DNA of 64,000 nucleotides from an uncultured Granulosicoccaceae bacterium. Lineage in GTDB: Bacteria; Pseudomonadota; Gammaproteobacteria; Granulosicoccales; Granulosicoccaceae. Positions within the stretch are counted from its first letter, which is position 1, and each line of letters begins with the position of its first letter. The stretch spans positions 62,001 through 126,000 of the forward strand of contig CALLBO010000009.1 of assembly GCA_937998875.1 (NCBI GenBank), read 5' to 3'. The position numbers and the translations under genes were made by a program. Positions 18,335 through 26,972 of the stretch are shown piece after piece. The notes beneath the pieces are model-generated. The model did not search any database. It was not told the origin of the DNA and worked only from the letters and a program-made list of their open reading frames with translations.

Positions 18335-19147
18335 ATGACAAACGTTACTCAACCGGTACATTTAAACTGCAAGAGCATCGGCTCACCGGCATCGCCGAAC
18401 CTGATCATTCTGCACGGACTCTTCGGTGATTTAAACAACTGGAGGGCGATAGCAGACCGCCTTGCTGCGCACTACCACGTCCACAGCATGGACTTGCGCA
18501 ATCACGGTGGTTCACCACATTGCAGCGGCATGAGTTACCGTGAGTTGGCGTCTGATGTCGCCTTCACATGCCACTCCCTCGATATTGAAAAAACATTCGT
18601 CACCGGCCACTCAATGGGTGGGAAAACTGCAATGCAGCTGGCGCTGAGCAATCCCGAACTGGTACATAAGCTAGCGGTTGTTGATATCGGTCCGCGGCGT
18701 TACGCACACCACCATGATCGGATCATCGAAGGCCTGCAGTTACTGTCAAAATCAGAGCTGCAGTCTCGAAAAGATGCCGACGAGTTACTCAAGCCTTATG
18801 CACCAGAAGCAGGAATTCGCGCTTTTCTTTTAAAGAACCTTGAACGCGCCGTGGACGGTCGTTACACACTACGCGTTAACATTGATGAAATTGCACTACG
18901 TTACGAAGACATCGCTGAGGCAATCACATCTGATCAACCGTTCGAAAATCCGGTGCTGTTTGTCAAAGGAGCTGAGTCTGACTATCTGACGGAAGCTGAC
19001 AGAGCCCCTATTGCCTCGCTATTCAACGCTTCATCACTGAAAACGATCGACGGCGCAAGCCATTGGCCACACAGTGAAAAGCCCGATGTAGTTTATAAAA
19101 TTTTGTCGGACTTCTTCGCGGCAGATACAAGCACTTCAATCGCCTGA
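18335..19147 (+). CDS. Alpha/beta hydrolase (YbfF-like esterase)
   Basis: This 270-residue cytosolic hydrolase has the fold's landmarks: the oxyanion segment LIILHGLFGDLNNW, the DLRNHGGSP strand-loop typical of YbfF-type esterases, the nucleophile elbow GHSMGGKTAM with the catalytic Ser, an acid in the FVKGAESDYL region, and a C-terminal His in GASHWPHSEKP. The frame stays open far upstream, but the ATG at 18335 places the hydrolase domain right after the start, and the upstream part overlaps the gshA promoter side. Its 3' end overlaps the convergent hisN-like gene by 55 bp. Natural substrate unknown; YbfF hydrolyses acyl esters and thioesters. Confidence 0.88.
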   Translation: MTNVTQPVHLNCKSIGSPASPNLIILHGLFGDLNNWRAIADRLAAHYHVHSMDLRNHGGSPHCSGMSYRELASDVAFTCHSLDIEKTFVTGHSMGGKTAMQLALSNPELVHKLAVVDIGPRRYAHHHDRIIEGLQLLSKSELQSRKDADELLKPYAPEAGIRAFLLKNLERAVDGRYTLRVNIDEIALRYEDIAEAITSDQPFENPVLFVKGAESDYLTEADRAPIASLFNASSLKTIDGASHWPHSEKPDVVYKILSDFFAADTSTSIA

Positions 19148-19971
19148 CGATGCAATTCAGGTGTTGCGGCCGCCACCACTTGCCCTCCGTAGACTGCTGT
19201 TTCACCAGACCAATCACTGATTACACCACCGGCATTTTCAACAATTGGAATCAATGCCTGAATGTCGTAGGTGCTCAAATCACTCTCCACCACAAGATCT
19301 ATATGACCAGATGCGAGCAAACAATAAGAATAGCAGTCGCCACCGTAGCGCATCATTTTTACCAACTGAACGAGTTCTTGTTGCACTGCTAACTCGGCAG
19401 AGCTGAACATATCAAGAGCTGTGGACATCATGATCGCATTGGACAATTGATCACATTGACTCGTGCTTATCGGAGTATCTACCCCTTTATGTCGCAACAC
19501 AGATGCGCTGTTATTGCCACAGGCGAAGTAACGCTCACCAGTGAACGGTTGGTCCATCACCCCGACAATCGGTTTGGTACCGTTATACAACGCAATCAAA
19601 ATACCCCATGTTGGCAAGCCGGAAATAAATGCCCGGGTGCCGTCAATCGGATCAAGCACCCAGGTGAGATTGCAGCTGCCCGGTTCAGCGCCATGCTCTT
19701 CGCCATAGATACCATGGGTTGGATGCTTTGCGTGAATCAATTCCCGCATCACGGCTTCAGCGTCACGGTCAGCAATGGTCACCGGATCAAAATTATTACC
19801 AGATAATTTATTGTCTACATTTATCGGTTGGCGGAAGTGCCGTAATGCAATTGCCGATGCGGCATCCGCCAGTTCGCAGGCAAACTCTGTCAATGACGCT
19901 AACTCACTGGAATCTGGCAGAGTATCCGGCACATCGGTATCGGACGAGCTATTCGGAGTATTTGTTGTCAT
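19093..19971 (-). CDS. Inositol-monophosphatase-family enzyme, probably histidinol-phosphatase (HisN type)
   Basis: The 292-residue protein belongs to the Mg-dependent FIG/IMPase superfamily. Metal-binding motifs are GEEHG near residue 94, DPIDGTRAFISGLPTWG and DIQALIPIVENAGG. The sequence GGDCYSYCLLASGHIDLVVES is the pattern I associate with HisN-type histidinol-phosphate phosphatases, more than with inositol phosphatase SuhB or CysQ. The role would be dephosphorylation of histidinol phosphate in histidine synthesis. No other his gene is nearby, so the substrate is inferred. An acidic, low-complexity first 25 residues precede the catalytic domain. Confidence 0.82.
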   Translation of the reverse strand: MTTNTPNSSSDTDVPDTLPDSSELASLTEFACELADAASAIALRHFRQPINVDNKLSGNNFDPVTIADRDAEAVMRELIHAKHPTHGIYGEEHGAEPGSCNLTWVLDPIDGTRAFISGLPTWGILIALYNGTKPIVGVMDQPFTGERYFACGNNSASVLRHKGVDTPISTSQCDQLSNAIMMSTALDMFSSAELAVQQELVQLVKMMRYGGDCYSYCLLASGHIDLVVESDLSTYDIQALIPIVENAGGVISDWSGETAVYGGQVVAAATPELHRQAIEVLVSAAKKSDKIL

Positions 19972-20117
19972 AATGGTGCGGGAGTTCGGTGTAGAAAATC
20001 AGGCACTGTCGAACACAATTATGCCTGTCGCGTATCGGTGCGACCAGACGAATTATCTTCTACAATCAGATTTGTATACTCTCGCACTCGTTGTCAACGT
20101 AAAAACATATCCTAACT

Positions 20118-20624
20118 ATGAACAATATTTTCTCCGGTAGATCTGCCAGTCTGGCAGGGCTGATTCTCGGCATCGCATCAATGCTCTTCGCAGTTGTCTA
20201 TCTGCAAATGATCGAGTATCTCGCACCCTGCTCACTGTGCATCCTTGATCGCGCGGTTGTGATTGGCCTGTGCATCGTTTTCGCACTTGCGCTGGTACAC
20301 AACCCTGTCGCAACCGGCAGAAAGGTTTACGCCACACTCGCCGCACTGCTATCGCTGACAGGCATAGGCATATGCGCGCGTCATATCTGGCTGCAGCAGC
20401 AACCAAAAGACTCGGTACCTGAGTGTGGTCCGGGTTTCTGGCATATGCTGGAAAACATGCCATTCAAGGCATTTTTAGATAATATCTTCAACAGCTCCGG
20501 CGACTGTGCTGATATACAATTTCAACTGCTCGGCCTTTCATTGCCAGCTTTGACGCTGATTCTGTTTGTGGTTTTTCTATTGCTGTCACTGGCAATGTTC
20601 TTCACAAGCGGGCGCAAGCGCTAA
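20118..20624 (+). CDS. dsbB: Disulfide bond formation protein DsbB
   Basis: DsbB reoxidises periplasmic DsbA and passes electrons to quinone. The 168-residue protein has four membrane segments (about 12-30, 44-62, 68-86 and 143-162). The first periplasmic loop contains the CSLC redox pair at about 38-41 in LAPCSLCILDR, and the second loop contains the second pair, in PECGPG and GDCADI. The Arg after CSLCILD, which helps quinone binding, is kept. It stands alone between hisN-like and the DUF2058 gene; dsbA is not in the window, but dsbC is at its start. Confidence 0.94.
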   Translation: MNNIFSGRSASLAGLILGIASMLFAVVYLQMIEYLAPCSLCILDRAVVIGLCIVFALALVHNPVATGRKVYATLAALLSLTGIGICARHIWLQQQPKDSVPECGPGFWHMLENMPFKAFLDNIFNSSGDCADIQFQLLGLSLPALTLILFVVFLLLSLAMFFTSGRKR

Positions 20625-20677
20625 CCGGATGCGCCGAAGCTAGTGCTCTACGATACGAATTGCAGGATAGATGTAAC

Positions 20678-21265
20678 ATGGCAGATTCACTCCGCGATCA
20701 ACTGATTGCAGCGGGCTTTGAAGCACCGAAAAAAGCGCTAAAAAAAGCGGAATCAAAAACCGCAAAAAAAGCCCACAGCAAAAAGAAGCGCCCCACACGA
20801 CGGAATAAAGTGCCGGCTGACAGAAATGCGTCCGGGTCAAAGGAAGCTCGAAAAGGTAAATCAGCTGCAGAAGCCAAAGCAGGAGCGGCCAAAAAAGGAA
20901 TAGAAAAAACAGAAGTAGAACAGGCCGAAATTGCGAAGCGCAAAGAGCTTAAAGCGCAAATAAAAACACTTATAGATAACAATAAACTTGAAAACTGGAA
21001 AGGCGATGTAGCCTATCGCTACACAGTCGAAACGCGTATTCGGGAGTTATACGTCAACAGTGCTGCGCATAAACACCTGACAGCACGCGAAGTAGCCATT
21101 ACTCGGTTAAACGGAAACACTTACCTGGTACCCATCGACACTGCTGATGAGATAATAAAAACCAACCCGCAGTGGAGTGTTTTCTGTGCCGCAGAAAAAA
21201 GCGACACTGATACTGATGACAGTGAATACGCTGAGTATCAGGTTCCCGACGACCTTCAGTGGTGA
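20678..21265 (+). CDS. DUF2058 family protein (YaiL-like)
   Basis: This 195-residue protein matches the DUF2058/YaiL family: an N-terminal MADSLRDQLIAAGF helix, a long Lys/Ala-rich stretch (about residues 18-80), a helical segment EIAKRKELKAQIKTLIDNNKL, then the conserved core with FNY-like WKGDVAYRYTVE, VAITRLNGNTYLVP and the terminal YAEYQVPDDLQW. Function is unknown; family members are sometimes described as nucleoprotein or polysaccharide-associated. The start at 20678 was chosen because AGGA lies 10 nt upstream and the core begins there. Confidence 0.85.
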   Translation: MADSLRDQLIAAGFEAPKKALKKAESKTAKKAHSKKKRPTRRNKVPADRNASGSKEARKGKSAAEAKAGAAKKGIEKTEVEQAEIAKRKELKAQIKTLIDNNKLENWKGDVAYRYTVETRIRELYVNSAAHKHLTAREVAITRLNGNTYLVPIDTADEIIKTNPQWSVFCAAEKSDTDTDDSEYAEYQVPDDLQW

Positions 21266-21314
21266 AGCGTCTATTTATCGACCTCCTTGCCCACTCGCTG
21301 TGAAACAATAACTC

Positions 21315-22751
21315 ATGTCAAAAACTTTTCTCTGGCATGACTACGAAACATTCGGTCGCGATCCGGCACGTGAGCGCCCGGTGCAGTTCGCATCAATCCG
21401 CACCGATGAACATCTTGAACAAGTAGAAGACGGCACAATGATTTATTGCCGTCAGTCACCTGATTATCTGCCGGATCCCGGCTCGTGTATGGTGCACGGC
21501 GTGCTGCCACAAACTGCCAATGAGCAGGGCTTGAGTGAATGGCAGTTCGCCAACACCATTCATCAGCAGATGGCCACGCCTGATACCTGCACAGTTGGCT
21601 ACAACAGTATTCGTTTTGATGATGAATTTACCCGTCAGCTGTTGTTTAGAAACATGTTTGATCCTTACAGCCGGGAATGGCGCGACGGCAACTCACGATG
21701 GGATCTGATTGACGTTGTCAGGCTTTGCCGCGCATTACGACCCGGTGGAATAGAGTGGCCGCTCAATGCTGATAACAAACCAACCAACAAGCTAGAGCTG
21801 ATTACTGCTGCCAACGGCATAGAACATGGTGACGCACATGATGCATTGGCTGATGTGCGGGCTACTATAGCAGTCGCAAAACTGCTGAAACTTAAACAAC
21901 CCCGACTTTTCGAGTACGCCTACACCACGCGCAACAAGCATTGGATTCTCAGTACAGCACTCAGCCTTACAAAGCGCGATCCTGTCCTGCATGTTTCCGG
22001 CATGTATCCAGCATCTTTTGGACATATTTCAATGGTGATGCCTCTCGGCCCTCATCCTACCAACCAAAACGGCGTGCTGGTATACGACCTGCGTCATGAT
22101 CCCGCAGATCTTATTAATTTACCGGCAGGTAAATTAAAGGAACGTATTTTCACTGCTGCCAAAGAGTTACCTGAAGGCACCAGTCGGATCGCCATAAAAA
22201 CAGTGCATGCGAACCGCTGCCCCGTACTGGTACCTGTCAATACAATGGACGAGCAAACTGCAAAGCAATGGCAGCTCGACAGAAACACCTGCCTTGCACA
22301 TCGTGAAAAATTACTCGCAGCTGAAAACGTACTGGAAAAACTTGTTGAGGTTTTTACCCGATACGATCAGCCACACAAAGATGATCCTGACTTAACCTTA
22401 TATTCCGGCAGCTTCGCAAGTGATCGCGATCGAGCTACCATGAATGTCATGCAAAACGAATTAAAGACCGGCAAACCTTCAGATCACAGCCGCTATAGTT
22501 TTGATGATGACAGACTCAACGAATTATGCTTCAGACTCACTGCCCGTAACTGGCCGGAAACACTCGGCACAGATGATCAAGCACGATGGAAAGCGTTCTG
22601 CAGCCGGCGAGTGCACAATGGTCAGGATGGATTCAGGTCTTTGGCGCAATATCGCTCGCTGATAGAAGAGTTGAAATCCACAGGCACGGTTCCAGAAAAC
22701 GTGAATAAGCTCGCAGAGTACGGCGAGACGGTCGCGAGTTATTCCAGATAA
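21315..22751 (+). CDS. sbcB: Exodeoxyribonuclease I
   Basis: ExoI degrades single-stranded DNA 3' to 5' in recombination and mismatch repair and binds the SSB tail. The 478-residue protein has the DEDDh exonuclease domain in order: WHDYETFGRDP (D, E), NSIRFDDEFTRQ (D), and HDALADVRATI (H and D), followed by the SH3-like and helical domains characteristic of SbcB. Length agrees with the E. coli protein. It follows the DUF2058 gene by 49 bp on the same strand. Confidence 0.95.
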   Translation: MSKTFLWHDYETFGRDPARERPVQFASIRTDEHLEQVEDGTMIYCRQSPDYLPDPGSCMVHGVLPQTANEQGLSEWQFANTIHQQMATPDTCTVGYNSIRFDDEFTRQLLFRNMFDPYSREWRDGNSRWDLIDVVRLCRALRPGGIEWPLNADNKPTNKLELITAANGIEHGDAHDALADVRATIAVAKLLKLKQPRLFEYAYTTRNKHWILSTALSLTKRDPVLHVSGMYPASFGHISMVMPLGPHPTNQNGVLVYDLRHDPADLINLPAGKLKERIFTAAKELPEGTSRIAIKTVHANRCPVLVPVNTMDEQTAKQWQLDRNTCLAHREKLLAAENVLEKLVEVFTRYDQPHKDDPDLTLYSGSFASDRDRATMNVMQNELKTGKPSDHSRYSFDDDRLNELCFRLTARNWPETLGTDDQARWKAFCSRRVHNGQDGFRSLAQYRSLIEELKSTGTVPENVNKLAEYGETVASYSR

Positions 22752-22928
22752 CAATGGCCCTGTGAATTAGAAATAATCAACAACCAACAAACAATATAAG
22801 CACCTGCGATAAAGTGTCGTCATTCGCTGAAATAATGGAGAAGTTACAGTTCACGATAACACTCAACAGAGCTTCAGACACCAGCTATATTGTTATATAG
22901 TTAAAGCAGTGACAACACAGTCTCGGCC

Positions 22929-23639
22929 ATGCAACACAGTTCAAAAATCGTCTTGTTTCAATCTCCTCCGGAACCCTGCAGCTATCTGGATGATCACACT
23001 GCGCGCAATGTTTATGCAGATCCTTTTCGCGCACCAACAATGCCGCTCTACAGCGGACTCATCCAGAAAGGCTTCAGACGTAGCGGCGACTATTTGTATC
23101 GACCACATTGCGAGCAATGTGAAAAATGCATTTCTGCAAGAATATTAGTTAATGAATTCAAACCGACTCGCTCGCAAAAACGCGCCTTGAAGAATAACGC
23201 GGATCTCACCTTCAGCACTGAGTCCGCGCGCTATACCGACGAATATTTTGAGCTGTACTGCCGCTATCTTAGCAGCCGCCATCAGGACGGGGGTATGGAT
23301 AACCCTGATCGATCTGACTTCGAAAGGTTTCTCATATGCGAATGGTGCGATACCGAATTCTGCACACTACGACTCGACGGACAGCTGTTGGCAGTGGCCG
23401 TAACCGATGTCGTCAATACCGGACTGAGCGCTGTCTACACTTACTTTGACCCTGAGTTTCACCAACGCAGCCTGGGCACCGCTTGCATCATCAAGCAGAT
23501 ACACCTTGCAAGAACACTTGGCCTCGAATACGTGTACCTTGGATACTGGATCGAAGCCTGTGAAAAAATGAACTACAAGTCGTACTATAAGCCCCAGGAA
23601 CGTTACGTCAACGACGACTGGGTAAAAGTATCTTCTTAA
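22929..23639 (+). CDS. bpt: Aspartate/glutamate leucyltransferase Bpt (N-end rule)
   Basis: Bpt transfers Leu from Leu-tRNA to proteins beginning with Asp or Glu, marking them for ClpS-ClpAP degradation. The 236-residue protein has the ATE/Bpt family Cys cluster PHCEQCEKCISARI, the YLSSRHQDGGMDNP segment, and the GNAT-like core ending with the characteristic GYWIEACEKMNYKSYYKP. The 177-bp gap upstream suggests its own promoter. In many gammaproteobacteria bpt sits with aat, clpA and infA; that neighbourhood is absent here. Confidence 0.93.
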   Translation: MQHSSKIVLFQSPPEPCSYLDDHTARNVYADPFRAPTMPLYSGLIQKGFRRSGDYLYRPHCEQCEKCISARILVNEFKPTRSQKRALKNNADLTFSTESARYTDEYFELYCRYLSSRHQDGGMDNPDRSDFERFLICEWCDTEFCTLRLDGQLLAVAVTDVVNTGLSAVYTYFDPEFHQRSLGTACIIKQIHLARTLGLEYVYLGYWIEACEKMNYKSYYKPQERYVNDDWVKVSS

Positions 23640-23664
23640 CCCGAAGCCAAAACCCCACCCAGCT

Positions 23665-24957
23665 CTAGCCGATCCGCTGAGTCAGGTCAAGGATATGCGC
23701 AGTTCCATCATTCGGACTGGTTGTTCTTATCTTCTGTATCCGATCAACATATTTTTTATAGAACTCACGGCTGGTAAGATCATCCCGGCCGAGCTTTGCA
23801 AACAATCGCTCCGCATCACTCCACATACCTTGACGGTAAAACTGCATGGCCTTGTCGTGCAGTTGCAATCGTTTGTGCAGAGCAGGTGATGCATCTTCCA
23901 CCGGACATACCGGTTCGAATAACCTGACGAATCGTTGTCGACCTTTTACATGCACTGTATCAAGCTCACGGAACAGATACTCCGGCACTTTTTCAACTGT
24001 GGATTCAGATACCACCACTGAAATATCATAGTAACCCGTGCAGCGCTGTAGTCGATTAGCCGTATTCACTGGATCACCAACCGCAGTGTATGTCATATGG
24101 TAACGAGAACCCATGTGTCCGACATTGGCAAAACCAGTCGCCATGCCAATGCCAATGGTTATTGGCGGCAACCCGAGGTTTTGCATCTGCTGCGAAAGCA
24201 CTGCTACCTCTTCCTGAATTCTGAGCGATGCGTGCATAGCATCCGAAGCGTGCGAGTCACTCGGTTCCGGTGCTCCCCAGAAAGCCATGACGCTATCACC
24301 CATGTACTTGTCTACCGTGCCACCATGCTGATGAATCACACGGCTGACCACGCCGAAGTAGGCATTCAACCAATCACGCAACCGGTCCGGATCAAGTGTC
24401 TCGGCGGTGGCGGTAAAGCGCTTGATATCGCAGAAGAGAATCGTTAACTCGCGCGAGTCACTGACGGCATCCATACCGGACGGATTATCGATGTAATAGT
24501 CAGTGAGGTTCGACGGCACATAGTGTCTGAAGAACTCACTAACCTTACGCTGGTGCGATGTACGATCTCTGAAAGCGCCCGCGAGGTAAGCCAGAAACAC
24601 AGCAGCCAGCATTGCAATCACGGCCACAAACGAAGGATCAAACCCATTGCCCGGCACCGCGTAGAAGACCACCACGACCAGCAATACCGCAAACGCAAAC
24701 ACCGGCAATGCACTGACAATGGAAAGTAATGCGGACCCCAGTGCCAGAGTCGTTACGATGAGTATCGATGTTACGCCACGCGCTCCGTTGTTCAACAATG
24801 ACTCGGTTGAGCCGGCGCTTATTGAAAAGGACATCGGTGACGTCGAAAAATCCAGCTGCACCAGGCCAAAGCTGAACAGCCCGACCACCGCCAACGCGAT
24901 CAGGCAAATGATCGTATTGCGCGTATATCGATATAGATTGGCCGATTTATGTTGCAA
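23665..24957 (-). CDS. Membrane-anchored class III adenylate/guanylate cyclase
   Basis: The 430-residue protein has four predicted membrane segments at about residues 14-34, 63-80, 84-100 and 108-126, a short helical linker ending in VSEFFRHYVPSNL, and a class III cyclase domain (about 165-345). The two metal-binding Asp positions are in LFCDIKRF and MGDSVMAFWG, and VGDPVNTANRLQ carries the conserved Asn. A C-terminal helical extension of about 80 residues follows. It most likely makes cAMP; the residues deciding ATP versus GTP are not clear enough for me to call. There is no CHASE2 or HAMP domain. It is divergent from phaR. Confidence 0.88.
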   Translation of the reverse strand: MQHKSANLYRYTRNTIICLIALAVVGLFSFGLVQLDFSTSPMSFSISAGSTESLLNNGARGVTSILIVTTLALGSALLSIVSALPVFAFAVLLVVVVFYAVPGNGFDPSFVAVIAMLAAVFLAYLAGAFRDRTSHQRKVSEFFRHYVPSNLTDYYIDNPSGMDAVSDSRELTILFCDIKRFTATAETLDPDRLRDWLNAYFGVVSRVIHQHGGTVDKYMGDSVMAFWGAPEPSDSHASDAMHASLRIQEEVAVLSQQMQNLGLPPITIGIGMATGFANVGHMGSRYHMTYTAVGDPVNTANRLQRCTGYYDISVVVSESTVEKVPEYLFRELDTVHVKGRQRFVRLFEPVCPVEDASPALHKRLQLHDKAMQFYRQGMWSDAERLFAKLGRDDLTSREFYKKYVDRIQKIRTTSPNDGTAHILDLTQRIG

Positions 24958-25015
24958 TCTTAAACCTTGGAAATCGCATAATAATGTTGCGGACAGGGGT
25001 CATCGTGACAAACTG

Positions 25016-25092
25016 TTGACACATCAAGCCTTGAACAGGTTAAAACATTACACTGTGAGGCTGTTCTGGTTATGACCGTGCAAGCACTGTGC
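25016..25092 (+). promoter_or_regulatory. Divergent regulatory region between the cyclase gene and phaR
   Basis: In this 264-bp gap a TTGACA hexamer (25016-25021) is followed 18 bp later by TTAAAA (25040-25045), a possible promoter toward phaR. AGCACTGTGCT at 25082-25092 is a small palindrome that could be an operator. Both calls are weak. Confidence 0.3.
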
Positions 25093-25221
25093 TAATCAGG
25101 AGCTTCACTCTCAGAGGGGACTGTTCCGTCAGGGAATAGATTCAGCTAACGTGATTAGAATTGTTACCGGCAAGGCGCATTTCCGGTAATATTGCTGGCA
25201 GGCAATGTCGGGATACAGAGT

Positions 25222-25626
25222 TTGCGTACAATCAAAAAGTATCAAAACAGAAGACTGTATGACACACAACAGAGTACCTACATAACGCTCGAACGCATTC
25301 GAGAAATGATAGTCAAAGGAGATGAATTCCGCGTTGTGGATGCCAAAAACGCTTCCGATGTTACTCACCATGTCTTATTGCAGATCATAGGCGAGCGCGA
25401 AACACAGGCTGGCACCTCAATGCTTAGCAACAAACTCCTGGCGAATCTGATCCGCTTCTATGGTGATAGTCTGCAGGGCGTCATGAGCGAGCATCTTGAA
25501 AACAGTGTCGATACCTTTGTTGCAAGACAAACGCAGTTGCGCGCTCAGTTGCACAATGTGCTTGAATCACCGACCAGTCAACCGACCCCAGCCAAGCTCT
25601 CCACCGGGTTGACCAATAACCCTTAG
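25222..25626 (+). CDS. phaR: Polyhydroxyalkanoate synthesis repressor PhaR
   Basis: PhaR is a DNA-binding repressor that also binds polyhydroxyalkanoate granules and so couples phasin expression to polymer level. The N-terminus reads RTIKKYQNRRLYDTQQSTYITLERI, the PHB/PHA accumulation-regulator DNA-binding domain, followed by the second PHB domain (about 50-100). At 134 residues it is shorter than many homologs. No ATG is available; I chose TTG at 25222, with GGGA 8 nt upstream, over TTG at 25192, which has no ribosome binding site. Phasin and PHA synthase genes are not in the window. Confidence 0.85.
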   Translation: MRTIKKYQNRRLYDTQQSTYITLERIREMIVKGDEFRVVDAKNASDVTHHVLLQIIGERETQAGTSMLSNKLLANLIRFYGDSLQGVMSEHLENSVDTFVARQTQLRAQLHNVLESPTSQPTPAKLSTGLTNNP

Positions 25627-25791
25627 CCAGCCGAACTAAACCTCATCATTGCCGGTCAGTCCCGCTTCAAAAAGTAAGGCGACAACCCGGCGCATATTGT
25701 CGTACTGACGCTCTCCACATTCGTCACTCACTGCTATCCTTTTCTGCTTGTAGCATGACGGACAAGGTCCGACGGAACTCGCTTTCACACC

Positions 25792-26781
25792 ATGAATAAC
25801 GTCATTAGAAAATGTATTGAGCATTGTAAAACAAGGCAATGCCGACTGGCCTTGCCGGAAGGTGAGGATCCTCGAATCCAGTTAGCTGCGCTCGCAATCA
25901 AAAACCAGAACATTGCCAGCCCCGTTTTACTCGGTGACGCCGCCACCATTAACGAGGTGGCTAAAAATGAAGGGAATGACCTGTCCGGTATTGAAATTAT
26001 CGATACCGCACTACCGATACCTGAGCACCACAGCAGTGTACTGATCGGTAAAAAGAAAAAGATCACTGCTGACAATGTAGCGGACTTTGTTCGCCTGCCG
26101 GTCTACCGCTCGGTTGCCATGCTTCATAGCGACGAAGCTGATGCGATGGTAGCCGGTGCCGTACTACCCACCGCCAGAGTGCTGGAGGCATCGTTTGCTG
26201 TCGGCCCTCAAGCAGACATTAAAACGTTATCAAGCTTTTTTATCATGGCGCTCAACCACCAGACCGAGGGCATTGCGGAATCGGTGCTGTTCGCTGATTG
26301 TGCGATCAATATTGCACCCACTGAAGAACAGCTCGCCGAAATCGCCATCACGTCTGCGCGAAGTGCTGAAAAATTGTTCAACGACGAGCCGCGTGTTGCC
26401 ATGCTCTCGTTCTCTACCCACGGCAGCGCTAACCACGACAACGCGCGTAAAGTAGCCGCTGCTGTTGAGATCGTCCGGGCCCGCGCACCTTCTATAAAAA
26501 TCGACGGCGAAATGCAGGTAGACACGGCCCTCTCCGCAAGAGTTGCGAGCACCAAACTCGCCGACCCGGGTGACGTAGCAGGCAACGCCAATGTATTGAT
26601 CTTCCCTGACCTGAACGCGGGTAATATCGCCTACAAGCTGGTGCAGTACTGTGGGGGGGCGCAGGCTACCGGCCCTATTCTTCAGGGTTTCGCAAAACCA
26701 GTCTGCGACCTGTCGCGAGGGGCAAGCGTTGAAGACATTGTCTCTGCAGCCGCGGTCACGATCACACTCGGTGACGATTAG
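25792..26781 (+). CDS. pta: Phosphate acetyl/butyryltransferase family enzyme (Pta)
   Basis: This 329-residue enzyme is the catalytic PTA_PTB domain alone, without the DRTGG regulatory region of long E. coli Pta. Landmarks are LALPEGEDPRI at the start, the HSDEADAMVAGAVLPTARVLEA block, MLSFSTHGSANHD, and the conserved end of the domain NVLIFPDLNAGNIAYKLVQ with GPILQGFAKPVCDLSRGASVEDI. It interconverts acetyl-CoA and acetyl phosphate. No acetate kinase gene is adjacent. Its place after phaR suggests a link to acetyl-CoA flow into storage polymer, which is inference. Confidence 0.9.
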   Translation: MNNVIRKCIEHCKTRQCRLALPEGEDPRIQLAALAIKNQNIASPVLLGDAATINEVAKNEGNDLSGIEIIDTALPIPEHHSSVLIGKKKKITADNVADFVRLPVYRSVAMLHSDEADAMVAGAVLPTARVLEASFAVGPQADIKTLSSFFIMALNHQTEGIAESVLFADCAINIAPTEEQLAEIAITSARSAEKLFNDEPRVAMLSFSTHGSANHDNARKVAAAVEIVRARAPSIKIDGEMQVDTALSARVASTKLADPGDVAGNANVLIFPDLNAGNIAYKLVQYCGGAQATGPILQGFAKPVCDLSRGASVEDIVSAAAVTITLGDD

Positions 26782-26858
26782 TCATCGTCGATGATAACGT
26801 TCCGTCAGGTGATTCACTCTGAATCGGGATGAGTATTCCGCACTCGCATTACAAATCA

Positions 26859-26893
26859 GGTTGAAATTTGGCAGTTTAGGCTTACCTTTATTG
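26859..26893 (+). promoter_or_regulatory. Possible sigma-32 heat-shock promoter of lon
   Basis: GGTTGAAA at 26859-26866 resembles the heat-shock -35 box, and CCTTTATT at 26885-26892 loosely resembles the CCCCATNT -10 box about 18 bp later. Lon is commonly under sigma-32, which makes the site plausible, but the -10 match is poor. Confidence 0.35.
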
Positions 26894-26972
26894 GTACAGA
26901 CTTTCACTAAAGAAGATCTGTAATCCCAGTCCACCCCTTTTATCGTGTATCCCACAGGATTAGTGCCTCTAT

